A DNA stretch of 64,000 bases. Origin: Margaritifera margaritifera. Lineage: Eukaryota > Mollusca > Bivalvia > Unionida > Margaritiferidae. Numbering within the stretch: position 1 is the first letter of the stretch; every line of letters begins with the position of its first letter. Made by a program: the position numbers and the translations under genes. The notes under the pieces were generated by a model. The model saw only the letters and a list, made by a program, of their open reading frames with translations, was not told the DNA's origin and made no database searches. Shown piece after piece: positions 47,461-58,956 of the stretch. The DNA is taken from positions 124,001-188,000 of the forward strand of contig JAQPZY010000659.1 of assembly GCA_029931535.1 (NCBI GenBank), read 5' to 3'.

Positions 47461-48195
47461 TATTTCTGAATCATTTAGCAAGCCCAGGACTAGACAAGAA
47501 CGGAAATATTATAAATGGAAAATCACTGTTTTCATGCTGACAAGGGTTAATCATTTTCAATAAATATTGGAGAATGTTGAATGATTGAGTAGTTTCATAA
47601 AAACATGCACGATCTTTTTCATTTGGCTTTGTCACTACCACCATCAATATTGACCTAAACTATGCACTCATACAATTTGATGGCTGCATTTATCTCGAGA
47701 AAAGTGTTGTAATGCCAAGATGATCCCAATAAGTCTTGGTATTCTGCTCTATTTCTTTGAAGCAAGTATATATACGTGATTGGAAGATATATCTTGAAAT
47801 ATACAGTTATTGATATTAAAGTGGGTCACAGTGATCCAACATTACACGCTTATCGTTAAGCTCGATATTTCTGATTCTTTTGCATGGAAATTCAAGAGGC
47901 ATGATGCTTGAGGAAAGCTAATTATCGTTCCAAGAACATGTTTCTCCGTTACTAGTATATATGTTTAGTGCTCAGTATGTTGCGTTAATATTTGTAAATG
48001 ATGGTACTTATCAGACAATGAGACATAACATTCTATGTATTTCCTAACCTTTATTTTAAGTCAAGTCCAGCTTAGTACAAATGGTGGTATTTTACATGAA
48101 TAGAAACAAATATTTGTCTCCTAGAAGACCATTTGTTTCATAGTGAAACGAGCGAAGTGTGTGACTTCCAACAAAAGTAGCCATGTACCAAATCA
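47102..48195. other. Unassigned DNA with (AAT)n
   Basis: An AAT microsatellite of about 14 units lies at 47415-47459. Otherwise nothing recognised. Confidence 0.4.
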
Positions 48196-48198
48196 TGA

Positions 48199-48199
<1 letters not shown>

Positions 48200-48282
<83 letters not shown>

Positions 48283-48288
48283 TTATAC
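48200..48288. repeat. (TA)n microsatellite
   Basis: About 38 AT units ending in ATTTATATTTATA. Reading frames across it are artefacts. Confidence 0.96.
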
Positions 48289-48333
48289 CACATACATTGA
48301 AAATAACATGCCTTTTAAAGTGTTGGTATAAAG

Positions 48334-48370
48334 CAATTTGATATACCAATACTGTTGGTATATCAAATTG
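48334..48370. repeat. Perfect 16-bp hairpin, 5-nt loop
   Basis: CAATTTGATATACCAA, loop TACTG, TTGGTATATCAAATTG. No T-run or gene end next to it suggests a terminator. Confidence 0.9.
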
Positions 48371-48577
48371 TGATCCGCCCATGGCGCATGAATACGCATA
48401 TATAAACATGGTTTCAACAGTTGTTATTGCTTCTATACTCTCTAGATCAGTGCTAAATTTCCACTTATTAATCATTATTGACATAATAAAATAACGCGAA
48501 AAATATTAATAATCTCCGTTTTCTAAATGAATTAAACATGGTACACAATTTCATTGAAATCCCCTCTGCTTTCCCTT

Positions 48578-48579
<2 letters not shown>

Positions 48580-48613
<34 letters not shown>
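48580..48613. repeat. (CT)n microsatellite
   Basis: About 16 CT units. Confidence 0.95.
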
Positions 48614-48617
<4 letters not shown>

Positions 48618-49158
48618 TGGTTGGTCATATTTTGAAACTGTTTAATGCTTCAACTTACTTTGTTTTAGCGATAGGAGAGGCAACCGATTTTTCATCTCAT
48701 ATCAGTGATATAAATAATGTTTGAGAAAATCTTTGACCATTCATCATGAATCCTCATGAAGAAAAGTGCAAGAATGCTGTCTTTGTTACTTCGCGTAAAA
48801 AATGCTTTCTAGGAAAGTTTAAGCATTGCCTGCCAAGCATTAGTAAGAAACACTTCATCAGTAAAGTCACCATGTAACATAAATTGTACCAGAATATTAA
48901 CCTTCACAGAGAACAATGAATGTTATATTAATTCCTGTAAAGAATGTAAAATACAAAATATAGAATGAATTTGTTGAGCTGTGTTATGGCTCTCTGAAAG
49001 TTCTTGACCATCTAAAAATGTATCATTCTTTATGAGAAATTATTTTTGTTGTTAAGGGCAATTCTCATTTAGAGAAAAAGAAAATTTTGGATACAAACTT
49101 CTGTCATTTTCTCAATTACGAATAAGACATAATTTGCCAAGGATAACAATTTTAATTG

Positions 49159-49600
49159 TAGAGAGAGAGAGAAAGACAGACAGAGAGAAAGAGGGAGAGA
49201 GAGCGAGGGAGATGAGTTTTTGATTCTCTAATTCCCTGGGCATATTTTTTTCATTAATGATCAAATTAATCCAATGTGTGGTTTCACCAGTCATCTTTTA
49301 AACAAATATGAATTATAAAAGAAATGTGCAAACAAATGAAGAAACTGATGTGGGACTAGTGAGAGTAAGGAAAAGAATAAATAAATTAATGAATAAATGA
49401 ATGTACAAGAAAAGAGACAAATAGAATTATGAAATATATGAATGCACAAATGAAAACAAAGAGGATAAAGAAATAAACATTGCAAGAGTGTACACTTATA
49501 AGATCAAATAGAAAACTTACTTGTTTTCATACACCAAGTAACTTTTTGTTTCACATTTTAACTATATAGTGAAACCAGGAAGTGAAATAGTTATTAGGTA
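49159..49600 (+). repeat. (GA)n then dispersed repeat copy 2 (partner at 9.7 kb)
   Basis: GA-rich run at 49159-49210, then the same ordered phrases as 9740-10170 (AATGAATGTAC, GAAATATATGAAT, AGAGGATAAA, TCAAATAGAAAA). Copy 1 also follows a GA run, so the microsatellite belongs to the repeat. Confidence 0.7.
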
Positions 49601-50080
49601 AAAATCACAATAATGACAAGCCACTAATCTCCCCAAATGAAATAAATTTGGGATAATAAAACCAGTCTTAATTTTATTAATCTGCTACATCTGGTGTTTG
49701 TCTTTTTTTTTTTTTTTTGGTACACATTGATAGGAGCTGACCATTGAATTAAAATAAGAGCGTTAACAACTCTCAGGTAACATAATCAACTGATGTCTTT
49801 GCTTAAGATGCCTTCAGTAAAATTAAAACTTGTTAATCTGTGGTAACTCAAGGATCTATATCTGTTATTATACTTTTTTCCATGAAATAAAGCATTACTG
49901 CACAAAATATAAGTTTAAGATGCGTCGGAGTTTGATTATTCTTTACTAACAATTTCTCGGTGACGTGCGGATTAAATGACAAGTTTGCCTCCTCTAATGA
50001 AATCTCATTAGTTTTCACTGGATTTATTGTTATTTGAAGAACCCTGTGCATGTGCACAGACAATTTGAAAAAGGCCTATT
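49601..50080. other. Unassigned DNA
   Basis: A 20-nt poly-T tract lies near 49700; nothing else recognised. Confidence 0.35.
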
Positions 50081-50084
50081 GACT

Positions 50085-51165
50085 TAGCTATTCTTGAAGT
50101 AGTAATTTTTATCTTCTCTTTTATGTAACAGCGACCATATTGGATTGCACATCAGCTATAAACTTGAAATTAGTATTATGCAATTATCATTTCTATGAAA
50201 TTCTGTCCATATTGGCCAAGTTCTCGAGAACAAGTCATTTTAATTTTGTTGCTATTTGAAGTAAGCGGCTACAGTGAATGGCAGATCAACATCATTTGTG
50301 TGTAATTTTAAAGTCCTTGATGCAAATATAATTTCTGTGAAATTTGATCCAAACTGGCCCAGTGATTTCTTCACAAAGTCAATGAATCAACTTTTAGTAA
50401 AGGCAGCCATATTCGATGGCAGATTGGCATAATTTCTACATAACGAGTCTTTGATACAAGAACCATTTCTGTGAAATTTGGACCAATATGGCCAAACTGT
50501 TATTCTAGGTGTTCTCAATTTTTAGCAAAACCAGACAAATGTTAGATATTTATCATTTAAAAAAAACTGTAAATTCCTTGATTTAAGGTTAATTTCTGTG
50601 AAATTGTATCTAAAGTGGCCAAACAGTTCTTGAAAAGTCCTTCAATGGTTTTGTTCAATTTTAGTAACAGTGGCCATATTGGATGGAGGATCCTCATCAT
50701 TTATGGAAACTTGACAGCCCTCGTCACAAGGATCATTTCTATAGTTTCATGGTTCTTAATAAGTGTTTCAAAGCTTTAATGCAATTTATTAGTAACATTG
50801 TCCATATCAGATAATGGATCAGTATCCTTTGTGTAAGTGAAGTGTTTTGACACAAAGTCATTTTTCTGTGAAGTTTAGTCCCAATCAACAAAGCCATTAT
50901 TAAAACGATGTTTGAAGGTTTTGTATTATTTTTAAGTCATAGCAGCCATACTGAATAGCAGATTATAAACTTTAAAGACCTAAATGCAATGGTGATTTCT
51001 TTTCAATTTCATCAAAATTGGTCATGGGGTTCTGGAGAAAGACCCGTTTAAAGATTTTATGCCATTTTTGATAACAATGGCTATACTGAACGTCAGATCA
51101 ACAGCATTTGGACAACTTGAAAGTTTGCTTCATTGAATTTTTGGTCATTCTATTTCGCTTAATGA
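50085..51165. repeat. ~134-bp diverged tandem repeat, about 8 copies
   Basis: CAGCCATATTGGATGGCAGA-like phrases recur near 50130, 50262, 50400, 50530, 50667, 50795, 50940 and 51072. Each copy has ATTTCTGTGAAATTT and a GGCCAA-like segment. Confidence 0.8.
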
Positions 51166-51282
51166 GAAACTACAAAATGTGTCCAGAAGACGTACAAAGT
51201 TATATACGTATGGGCAATAGTTTGATAAACTGACCGATGGAGTTACGGACTAACAAGACTAACACTATAGGCCTCTTCCACA

Positions 51283-52155
51283 TTTGTGGGTGGGCATATA
51301 AATGAGGCAATATATATATAGATGGTACTGTGCAGTGGGTGGGCATATAAATGAGGCAATATATATATATAGATGGTACTGTGCAGTGGGTGGGCATATA
51401 AATGAGGCAATATATATATAGATGGTACTGTGCAGTGGGTGGGCATATAAATGAGGCAATATATATATATAGATGGTACTGTGCAGTGGGTGGGCATATA
51501 AATGAGGCAATATATATATATAGATGGTACTGTGCAGTGGGTAGGCATATAAATGAGGCAATATATATATAGATGGTACTGTGCAGTGGGTGGGCATATA
51601 AATGAGGCAATATATATATATAGATGGTACTGTGCAGTGGGTGGGCATATAAATGAGGCGATATATATATAGATGGTACTGTGCAGTGGGTGGGCATATA
51701 AATGAGGCAATATATATATAGATGGTACTGTGCAGTGGGTGGGCATATAAATGAGGCAATATATATATATATAGATGGTACTGTGCAGTGGGTGGGCATA
51801 TAAATGAGGCAATATATATATAGATGGTACTGTGCAGTGGGTGGGCATATAAATGAGGCAATATATATATATAGATGGTACTGTGCAGTGGGTGGGCATA
51901 TAAATGAGGCAATATATATATAGATGGTACTGTGCAGTGGGTGGGCATATAAATGAGGCAATATATATATATAGATGGTACTGTGCAGTGCATGTGGATA
52001 TTTTACATCACTGTAAGTGGGCATATAAATGAGGCAATATATATAGATGGTACTGTGCAGTGCACGTGGATATTTTACATCACTGTAGGTGGGCATATAA
52101 ATGAGACAATATATATAGATGGTACTGTGCAGTGCACGTGGATATTTTACATCAC
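51283..52155. repeat. 49-53 bp minisatellite with internal (AT)n, about 17 copies
   Basis: Unit: GTGGGTGGGCATATAAATGA, GGCAATATATATATAGATGG, TACTGTGCA. Copy lengths differ by the number of AT pairs. The last three copies are longer, with an extra GTGGATATTTTACATCACTG segment. The absence of stops on the - strand yields reading frames of up to 378 codons in three frames; these are not genes. Confidence 0.96.
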
Positions 52156-52159
52156 CGAT

Positions 52160-53040
52160 TTTAAAGAGACACATACAAAATGTCACAGATGCGGAATGTA
52201 TAATGTTATAATCATCCTGGCTCCATTTATTCATCAAGATGTTCAAAGGAAGATGATGTCCTGCCTGTTTCGTGTTTGCCTGAAATTTTTCAATGACCTT
52301 GACCTGGGGCACATGCTTGAGTAGGGATGTGCGCACACAAAAAGTAAATCCTGACCAAAGCTAATGTCCAGATATGAAAGCAATCCCACAAGAGAATGTA
52401 ACTTACGGTGGCATAGGAAAACTTTAACACAAACTTGAACAAAGATTTTCAAATGACCTGGACTTTGACATTTGGTCACATGGGTGAGTGTGGATATACA
52501 CATATGAAAGGGCAGTACTCACTTAAGTCATGGTCCAAATATGAAAGCAATTACCCAAGGCACTCTGAATTTATGATGGTACTGAGAAAAAAAAAATGAA
52601 ACCAGGTGTTGAAACCACCACAGCCAATGTCATAATAGATGACTTCTCCGTCTCGCCACTGCTAAAGCAGGCAAGACAGAAATGTAATGGAGATGTAATT
52701 TTCATTTCTCAAGCTGCTGCTGGGGTAAATGTTTGATAGAGCTTTACACAGAGTCTGTTACACCAAAACAAATGGTTGCTAAAGAAGCATACTCAATAAG
52801 TGTGACAGATAAAGAGACAACTAAAAATGTGTTCATTGAATACAAATGACCTGCCGTTATGACCTCCTCTTAGAGGATACAAGTGGTATTCACCAATACC
52901 CATGTACATGCCAATGTGCATGACTGGAACTTGCAATGCCAAAAAAACTGACCTAAATGCAAAACTTTACCAAACTGTGACAGATGGACGGACAAGAATA
53001 ACACTACATGGCCCTTCCACATTAGTAGAAATGCATAAAA
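52160..53040. repeat. Diverged mollusc-type repeats
   Basis: Two ~175-bp copies (about 52260-52430 and 52430-52610) share TTTCAA-TGACCT-GAC, CAAATATGAAAGCAAT and GATGGTACTGAG phrases. GACGGACAAGAATAACACTA near 52988 matches ACGGACTAACAAGACTAACA near 51245, so the minisatellite may lie inside this repeat. Confidence 0.55.
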
Positions 53041-53239
53041 ACGATCCAAATCCTTGAAATGTTGTATATTATGATTTATTAGTGTAGAAACAAAAGCCTT
53101 TCAGCACAGTAAATATTCACATACAAACTTTGAAAGTTCTGATAGACTTTGAAATATTTGGATGCAATGAACATTTTTATCTCTTAATAAAACAATAAAA
53201 AAATTACAACGAAAACATGCTATTATGATTGACTGGTCA

Positions 53240-54845
53240 CACAGAAAAACAAAATCCCTCAAAGGGATTGATGCCCTTCTGGAGAAAAAGAATTTCCAGG
53301 AATCCAAGATAAGTTTGTTACATTTTTCTAACTGCTGAGTGTTGAACCATCTCTGATATTCTGGAACTATAAAAAGGTTTTGAAGATGTCCACTGTGGTG
53401 GCTATATTGGATGCAACATTGGCACCATTTTTATTCCAGACCAACTGGACATCATAATAACTTTTTGGTTAAAACCCCTTATCGATATAACCATCCATCC
53501 ATCCAGAAGAAATGTTAACAAGACTTTCAAGATGGCCACTATGGCAACCATGTTGGATTCAGATCAGCTCCATTTTCATTTTGGACCAAGCAGACACCTT
53601 CAGAAGTTTTCTGGTGAAAACCGCAATTTGATACGACTTGACTGTTTAGGAGAAGTAGCGACAAGATTGTCAACAGAGTGGTCATAATGCATGTCAGATC
53701 GGCACCAGTTTTATTAGGAGCAACTAGATATCATAAAAAGTGTTCTGGTGAGAACCCCATGTTGATATGACTTTCCATTCAGAAGTAGTAGTGATAAAAA
53801 ATTTTACCAGATGGATGCCATGGTGGTCATATTGGATGTCTCATCAGCTCCATTTTCATTCATGACCAACTAGATATCATAAGCCTTTTAGTGACCCCCC
53901 TCCCCCTTTGATATGACATGTATTCAGGAGGAGTAGTTATAACATTTTCAAGATGGCCACTGTGACAGCCATATTGGATGTTCACACTGCACCATTTTCA
54001 TTCAGGACCAACCAGACCTTGGGACGAATATGTGTGTAAAGTTTCATGGAAATCCTCCGCGTAGTTTAAGAAGAGCAGCAAAAACTTCTGCTAATATATC
54101 CATAGACGAATGACACATCCCATAAGTTTTTTTGGTCTGTGACCAGTAGAGCTAATTCATATATTTTCCTGCAGATATTACAAGAAAATTATGCTGCATT
54201 CTTGATACAATAATTACTATATTCAAGGGTATTTAAGTTATTGTGGGAAGACCTATAAAGTCTCTATATGTAGACTTGCTTACAGGCTTGTGTATCCGAT
54301 TCCACTAGTTAGACGTTGACCCGAATATGCATGATGGGTCCTGATGGGTGATCAACGTCTTACTGCCTGAATAATCAGTGCTGCATAGCTTGTTTCGAGG
54401 TCAGTTGACCTCAGAACAAGTTATGCAGCACCAATTGTTCAGGCAGCGAGAAGTCAACCCCCCATTATATATATTAGGTTCGGCATCTTGCATTGTAGGA
54501 CTACCAACTCCTCTAACATGTCTAAATAACTGACACAATATATCCACCTCTGCCTTATGGCAGGCGTATACTAATAAAACCAGAGGGTAATCACAGATTA
54601 CCTAGCACACCTCAACATTTACTAGTCTCTATTATCATGCTGAAAACAAATTCTGACTAAAGTGATCTTGGCCCCTTTCTAACTAGATTTTTTTGTCTCA
54701 ATCTTTCATCTGAAACATTGTACTTTTAAACTTTTTAACATTTAAAATGTTAACATTCAATCTGCACTATTTAGCCAATATTGTGCTGACATACTGTGAA
54801 ATCAGCCACCCACCTACCAAACATGATGGTTTAAAAGGCATAAAA
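53240..54845 (+). repeat. Segmental duplication, unit 1, containing ~150-bp satellite
   Basis: Order: CCCTCAAAGGGATTGATGCC head, about 5 copies of the ~150-bp satellite (AAGATGGCCACTGTGGCAGC), then TGTGACCAGTAGAGCTAAT, AGATATTACAAGAAAATTAT, TAAAACCAGAGGGTAATC, TAAAGTGATCTTGGCCC. The same order recurs in unit 2. It holds a palindromic insertion at about 54303-54512 that unit 2 lacks. Confidence 0.85.
54303..54512. mobile_element. Palindromic insertion, ~200 bp
   Basis: Absent from unit 2 at the matching place. It has a small hairpin (AGACGTTGAC with GATCAACGTCT, 54311-54360) and an 84-bp near-palindrome centred at 54404. The arms of the latter include CTGCCTGAA, GTGCTGCATA and GAGGTCA with their complements. 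MITE-like. Confidence 0.65.
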
Positions 54846-54849
54846 CAAT

Positions 54850-55775
54850 AAACGAGTCCCTTGAAGGGACTGATGCTCTACTGGCTGAAAAGAATTTTCA
54901 GTAATTCAAGGCAAGACCATTTCTTTTTAATTGTGGAGTGCAAAAACCATCTCTGATATTCTTGAGTGACATGATTTTAAAATTAGCCACTGTGGCAGCA
55001 ATAGTGGATCTAACATTGGCACCATTTTCATTTAGAACAAATGATGGCATCAGAAGACTTTTGACATCTGTTCAGGAGTAGCGATACAATTTTCAAGATG
55101 GCACTGTGGTGGCCATATGTGATGTGTGAGTGGCACCATTTTCATTAGCACCACATAGACATTGGAATAAATGTGTCAAGTTTTATGTCAGTCCTCCTAG
55201 TAGTTTAGGAGTTGCGATAACAAACTTGTGCCAACATATGAATGGACGGACGATGCCCACAGGTCATCACATAGGCTCTTCTTGTCTATGACCAGTAGTG
55301 CTAATCAATGTATTTCTCTGCAGATATTACAAGAAAATTATGCCATGTTTCTGATTTAATGATTACCATATTCAAAAGCGGAAAAATATATATATATAAA
55401 AAAAATGGGTATTCAAGCAACTCTGCAGACTTTTATAAACTTGTGTATGCAATTCCTTGAACATATCCAAATAACTGACAACACAAAATAATATGCCCAC
55501 CTCTGTTTTGTGGTGGGCATATACAAATTATAAAACCAGAGGGTAATCGATGATTACATAGCTCACCTCTACGTTTACTAGTCTCTATTATTATGCTGAA
55601 AATAAATTCAGACTAAAGTGATCTTGGCCCTTTTTCTAGCTAGATTTTTTTTTTATCTTTCATCTTTAACATCTGAACTTTTCAAAATTTAAAATGTCAA
55701 TTTTTAATCAACACTATTTAGCAAGTATTGTGCCGACATCCTATGAAACCACCTACCTACCTACCTACCGTGACA
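54850..55775 (+). repeat. Segmental duplication, unit 2
   Basis: GAGTCCCTTGAAGGGACTGA head, about 2 satellite copies, then the same unique-type phrases as unit 1 through to CTACCTACCTACC. It is shorter because it has fewer satellite copies and no palindromic insertion. Confidence 0.85.
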
Positions 55776-56300
55776 GAGCTTAAAGAAAAAAAATGATAAA
55801 AACAAACATTCTTTTCTATGATATCAAAGTAGAGATACTATAATGAGTTGATAAAAACCAGAAATTAATGTTGGGGTTTTTTGTTAAAAAAAATTGTTTT
55901 TTAAATCTGCTTCAGAAGATATTATAATCGTCAACCCCTAGAATCCAGATTTCAATGGGTGAAAATCGGAGGCTTTGAGTAACCTGGGAATGAGAGCCAG
56001 CTCTGTATACATAGACCATGCATCAATAATTGTCATGATTAGCTACAGGCGAGACCTCTGGCGCAAAGTATGCTGCATGCAGTCCCATCATGTGATTCCC
56101 ATACTCATTCACATGTACAATACACAGTTAACCTGTTTATGTTAACATACCACAGTATAAACTAAAGAGAAATTAGTATGGAAAGTTTACCACCGAATAA
56201 TCGTATTTATTCCTACTTCCAAATGCACTGTTCAGAAAGGGCCTTCTCTGCAGGCTGGATGTATATAGGTCTAGCATGGATTAATCTACGTGATCATAAA
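55776..56300. other. Unassigned DNA
   Basis: Nothing recognised before the AGGTCA array. Confidence 0.35.
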
Positions 56301-56338
56301 CACAAATACTTAACCAATGTTAGTAAAGCATAAAATGT

Positions 56339-56353
56339 AGGTCACAATGACCT
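56339..56353. promoter_or_regulatory. Perfect IR3 / ERE-type palindrome
   Basis: AGGTCACAATGACCT matches the consensus estrogen response element AGGTCA-n3-TGACCT. Function is unknown; it is part of the array unit. Confidence 0.5.
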
Positions 56354-56482
56354 GTGGTTTTAAGGGTGCAGTGGTAACGGAGATGCATCCAATTATCAAG
56401 TTTCATGGCTGGAAAATAAAAAGCACGTAGTAAATGAACTTTTAACACAAAATTGCAACGAAGTTACTTAAGCATGAAATAC

Positions 56483-56497
56483 AGGTCACACTGACCT
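56483..56497. promoter_or_regulatory. Perfect IR3 / ERE-type palindrome
   Basis: AGGTCACACTGACCT, again a full consensus match in the next array unit. Confidence 0.5.
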
Positions 56498-56806
56498 CTT
56501 TTGGCAAAAAAGATGTAGAGCTTAGCAAGTTGCATCCACTAAGTATCACGATTCTAGGTAGGATAGTTATGCATATAACATGCAAAAAACTCGTGTGGTT
56601 ATGAGTTAATTGCTAAAATCTAAGCAGAACCAGTAAAAGATAAAATATAGGTCACGATGAGCCTCTTTTATTGTAGAGGTGTGGTAGTAAGTGAGTTGCA
56701 TATCACCTTCAGTTTTAGGATTCTAGCATGAACACTGATCTAGGAAATGAACATCAAACGCAAAATTTAACCCAAGTCAGTGAAGCCTAAAATATGGGCA
56801 ATAATG

Positions 56807-58094
56807 CAGAGATGCTGCCAGAAATTTTCTTAAGAGGGGGAGGTCCCCCACACCAACCCTCAGAGGGGGGGGGGGATCATCGGGGGAGGGGGGCAAGGGT
56901 AAACTAAGCTGAATGGTAGAAGATGGGTGACAACATTATTATAAGGTGTAGAAACACCTAATTTAAAACAAGCATTTAATGATTTTGTATCACTTCTTTG
57001 ACAATAAATGTATAAGGTATGCATACCTAATTGTTGCTCAGCTGGTAAATATTCTTCTTTGTTTCTTATCACTGCCCTTCAAATATGGCTTTGCAAACTG
57101 AAAATAATTTACTGGACCACACACATCTGTATAGTCATCAGTTTATTTATTGTTTCAGATGTTAGCCCAATGGCCTTTGAAACTCTATCACTGTAGTAGG
57201 AAAATGCCAGAATATCTTGGAGAAAAAAAATGGGGAAAAAAAATACTTTATCCGAATTATATATCTTTATAGGATTTTATTTTGTTTTGTTCTCAGATAT
57301 TCTGACATTTTCTTACGACAGTGATAGAGTTTTAAAGGTCTGTGGTTACCCTATTTCGCCGAGTAGTGTGAATTTTGCTTTGAGAACTGAATCACCTTTC
57401 ACAATCAGTTTTTCGTAAAGGTAAGAACTGCTGCAATTATGACCAGTCTGAATATTTTCGGGAACTGGTTTTCAGGTATCCAAAACACAATTTTCCACAA
57501 TTCAGGCATGTTGTTCCTTGGATATTTCTGTCGATGTATCAGAATTTCTGCATGGCCTAAACCGTAGTAAACGACATCATGCCTGTTATTTCTGTATCAC
57601 AGCTTTCTGCGCTATGTTCAGTTGGCAACAAACCGTCAGATATTTCATCCTCCCTAGTTTCGTCCTTAACAGATAATCTTTCCATCTCGCCGAGTTTCCT
57701 AAAGAAATCTGTTATATTTTGTTTCAACATAACACATTACTGTCGCGCTTTAGACATTTCAATCGATGGATCAATTTACTACACAGCACCAGGAAACAAT
57801 TCAATTGGAATACCTCCATAGTTTCTGCAATACTCCAACAGATCTCCATCATAAAGGTGCTTGTATTCAAACAATATTCTCCATAGATATAGGATTAATT
57901 GAGATCATGGAGAAAAGTCAAAAAAAGACGATCTGATCAACCTAATTAAAAAAAAAAAAAAAAAAGTCGCGCATTGGGTTCGCGGGAAGCACAGATAACT
58001 TGCGCGATCTTTCCCCCATTGGCTTTTAAAAGTTGCGTGACTCTCTATCAATTTTGCGAGAAACCCGCGATCCCGTGGCCTGGCAGCATCTCTG
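56807..58094. mobile_element. TIR element X, 1288 bp, 6-bp target duplication
   Basis: Perfect 15-bp inverted ends CAGAGATGCTGCCAG (56807-56821) and CTGGCAGCATCTCTG (58080-58094). The target duplication ATAATG is at 56801-56806 and 58095-58100. CAGAG-type ends suggest hAT; a 6-bp duplication is unusual for that superfamily. Contains a 44-bp-arm hairpin. No transposase recognised; a - strand frame near 57700 (MERLSVKDETREDEISDGLL) is open for about 45 codons but not identified. Confidence 0.85.
57174..57338. repeat. Long hairpin, 44-bp arms, ~77-nt loop
   Basis: Arm 57174-57217 (CCTTTGAAACTCTATCACTG onward) and arm 57295-57338 pair with about 4 mismatches. Inside element X. Confidence 0.85.
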
Positions 58095-58623
58095 ATAATG
58101 ACGTACTACAGAAATAAGGGTGAGGTGTTCATCAAGATTCATACCCAAGTATAATGATTCTAGACAGGATAGGACATACACAGCATGCCAGAAACATGTG
58201 TAGTCATGAGATAACTGCAAAAACTTAAAGCCAGTAAAATGTGAAATATAGGCCAGAGTGACCTTTTTGGTGTGGCTTTAGTACAAAATTGTATAGTACT
58301 AAAATGTAAACAAACTAAACCAAAGTCAGTGGAGTGTGAAATATGGATCACAGTTACTAACTTTCAAGATGCGAGTGTAGTACTCATCAAGATGCATCCT
58401 CACCCAAGTTTCATGATTTCAGGTACAATATTACACAGTACATAAAAAACCAATGTTGTCATGAAATAAATGCAAGAACTCAAGCCAGTAAAATTTGTAA
58501 TGTATGTCACAAATACCTTTTGCTGTAAGGGTCAGGTACTAACAGAGATGCATACAATCATCTAGTTGAATGATACTGACATGAACAATGCATCAGATTT
58601 CAACCAAGTCAATGAAGAAATAT

Positions 58624-58638
58624 AGGTCACTGTGACCT
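58624..58638. promoter_or_regulatory. Perfect IR3 / ERE-type palindrome
   Basis: AGGTCACTGTGACCT, full consensus match. Confidence 0.5.
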
Positions 58639-58929
58639 ACTTTTATGATGAGGGTGTAATACTCATCAAAATGCATCCCGTCATCAACTTTCATGAATCA
58701 AGCTATAGCAGTATATATGTGCAAAAAACTTGACTGGAAGAGCTAAATGCAAAACCTTGACCAAGCCAGTAAAATGTAAAATGCAAGTCAGTGACCTTCC
58801 TTTGTGGTAAGGGTGTGGTACTAACAGATATGCATACAATCATCCAGTTTCATGATTCTAGCATCAACAGAGCTTGAGAAAAAACCCTAAAACACTAAAT
58901 TTAACCCAATTCAGTGAAGCATGAAATAT

Positions 58930-58942
58930 AGGTCAGTGACCT
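58930..58942. promoter_or_regulatory. IR1 nuclear-receptor palindrome
   Basis: AGGTCAGTGACCT: the same half-sites with a 1-nt spacer, the arrangement used by EcR/USP- and FXR/RXR-type dimers. A near copy is at 58786-58798. Confidence 0.4.
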
Positions 58943-58956
58943 ATTTTTCTGATGAG

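Noticed and set aside
51200..52336. 378-codon - strand reading frame and two overlapping long frames
   Set aside because: They come from a stop-free minisatellite; the peptide is a cycle of the repeat and is open in all three frames.
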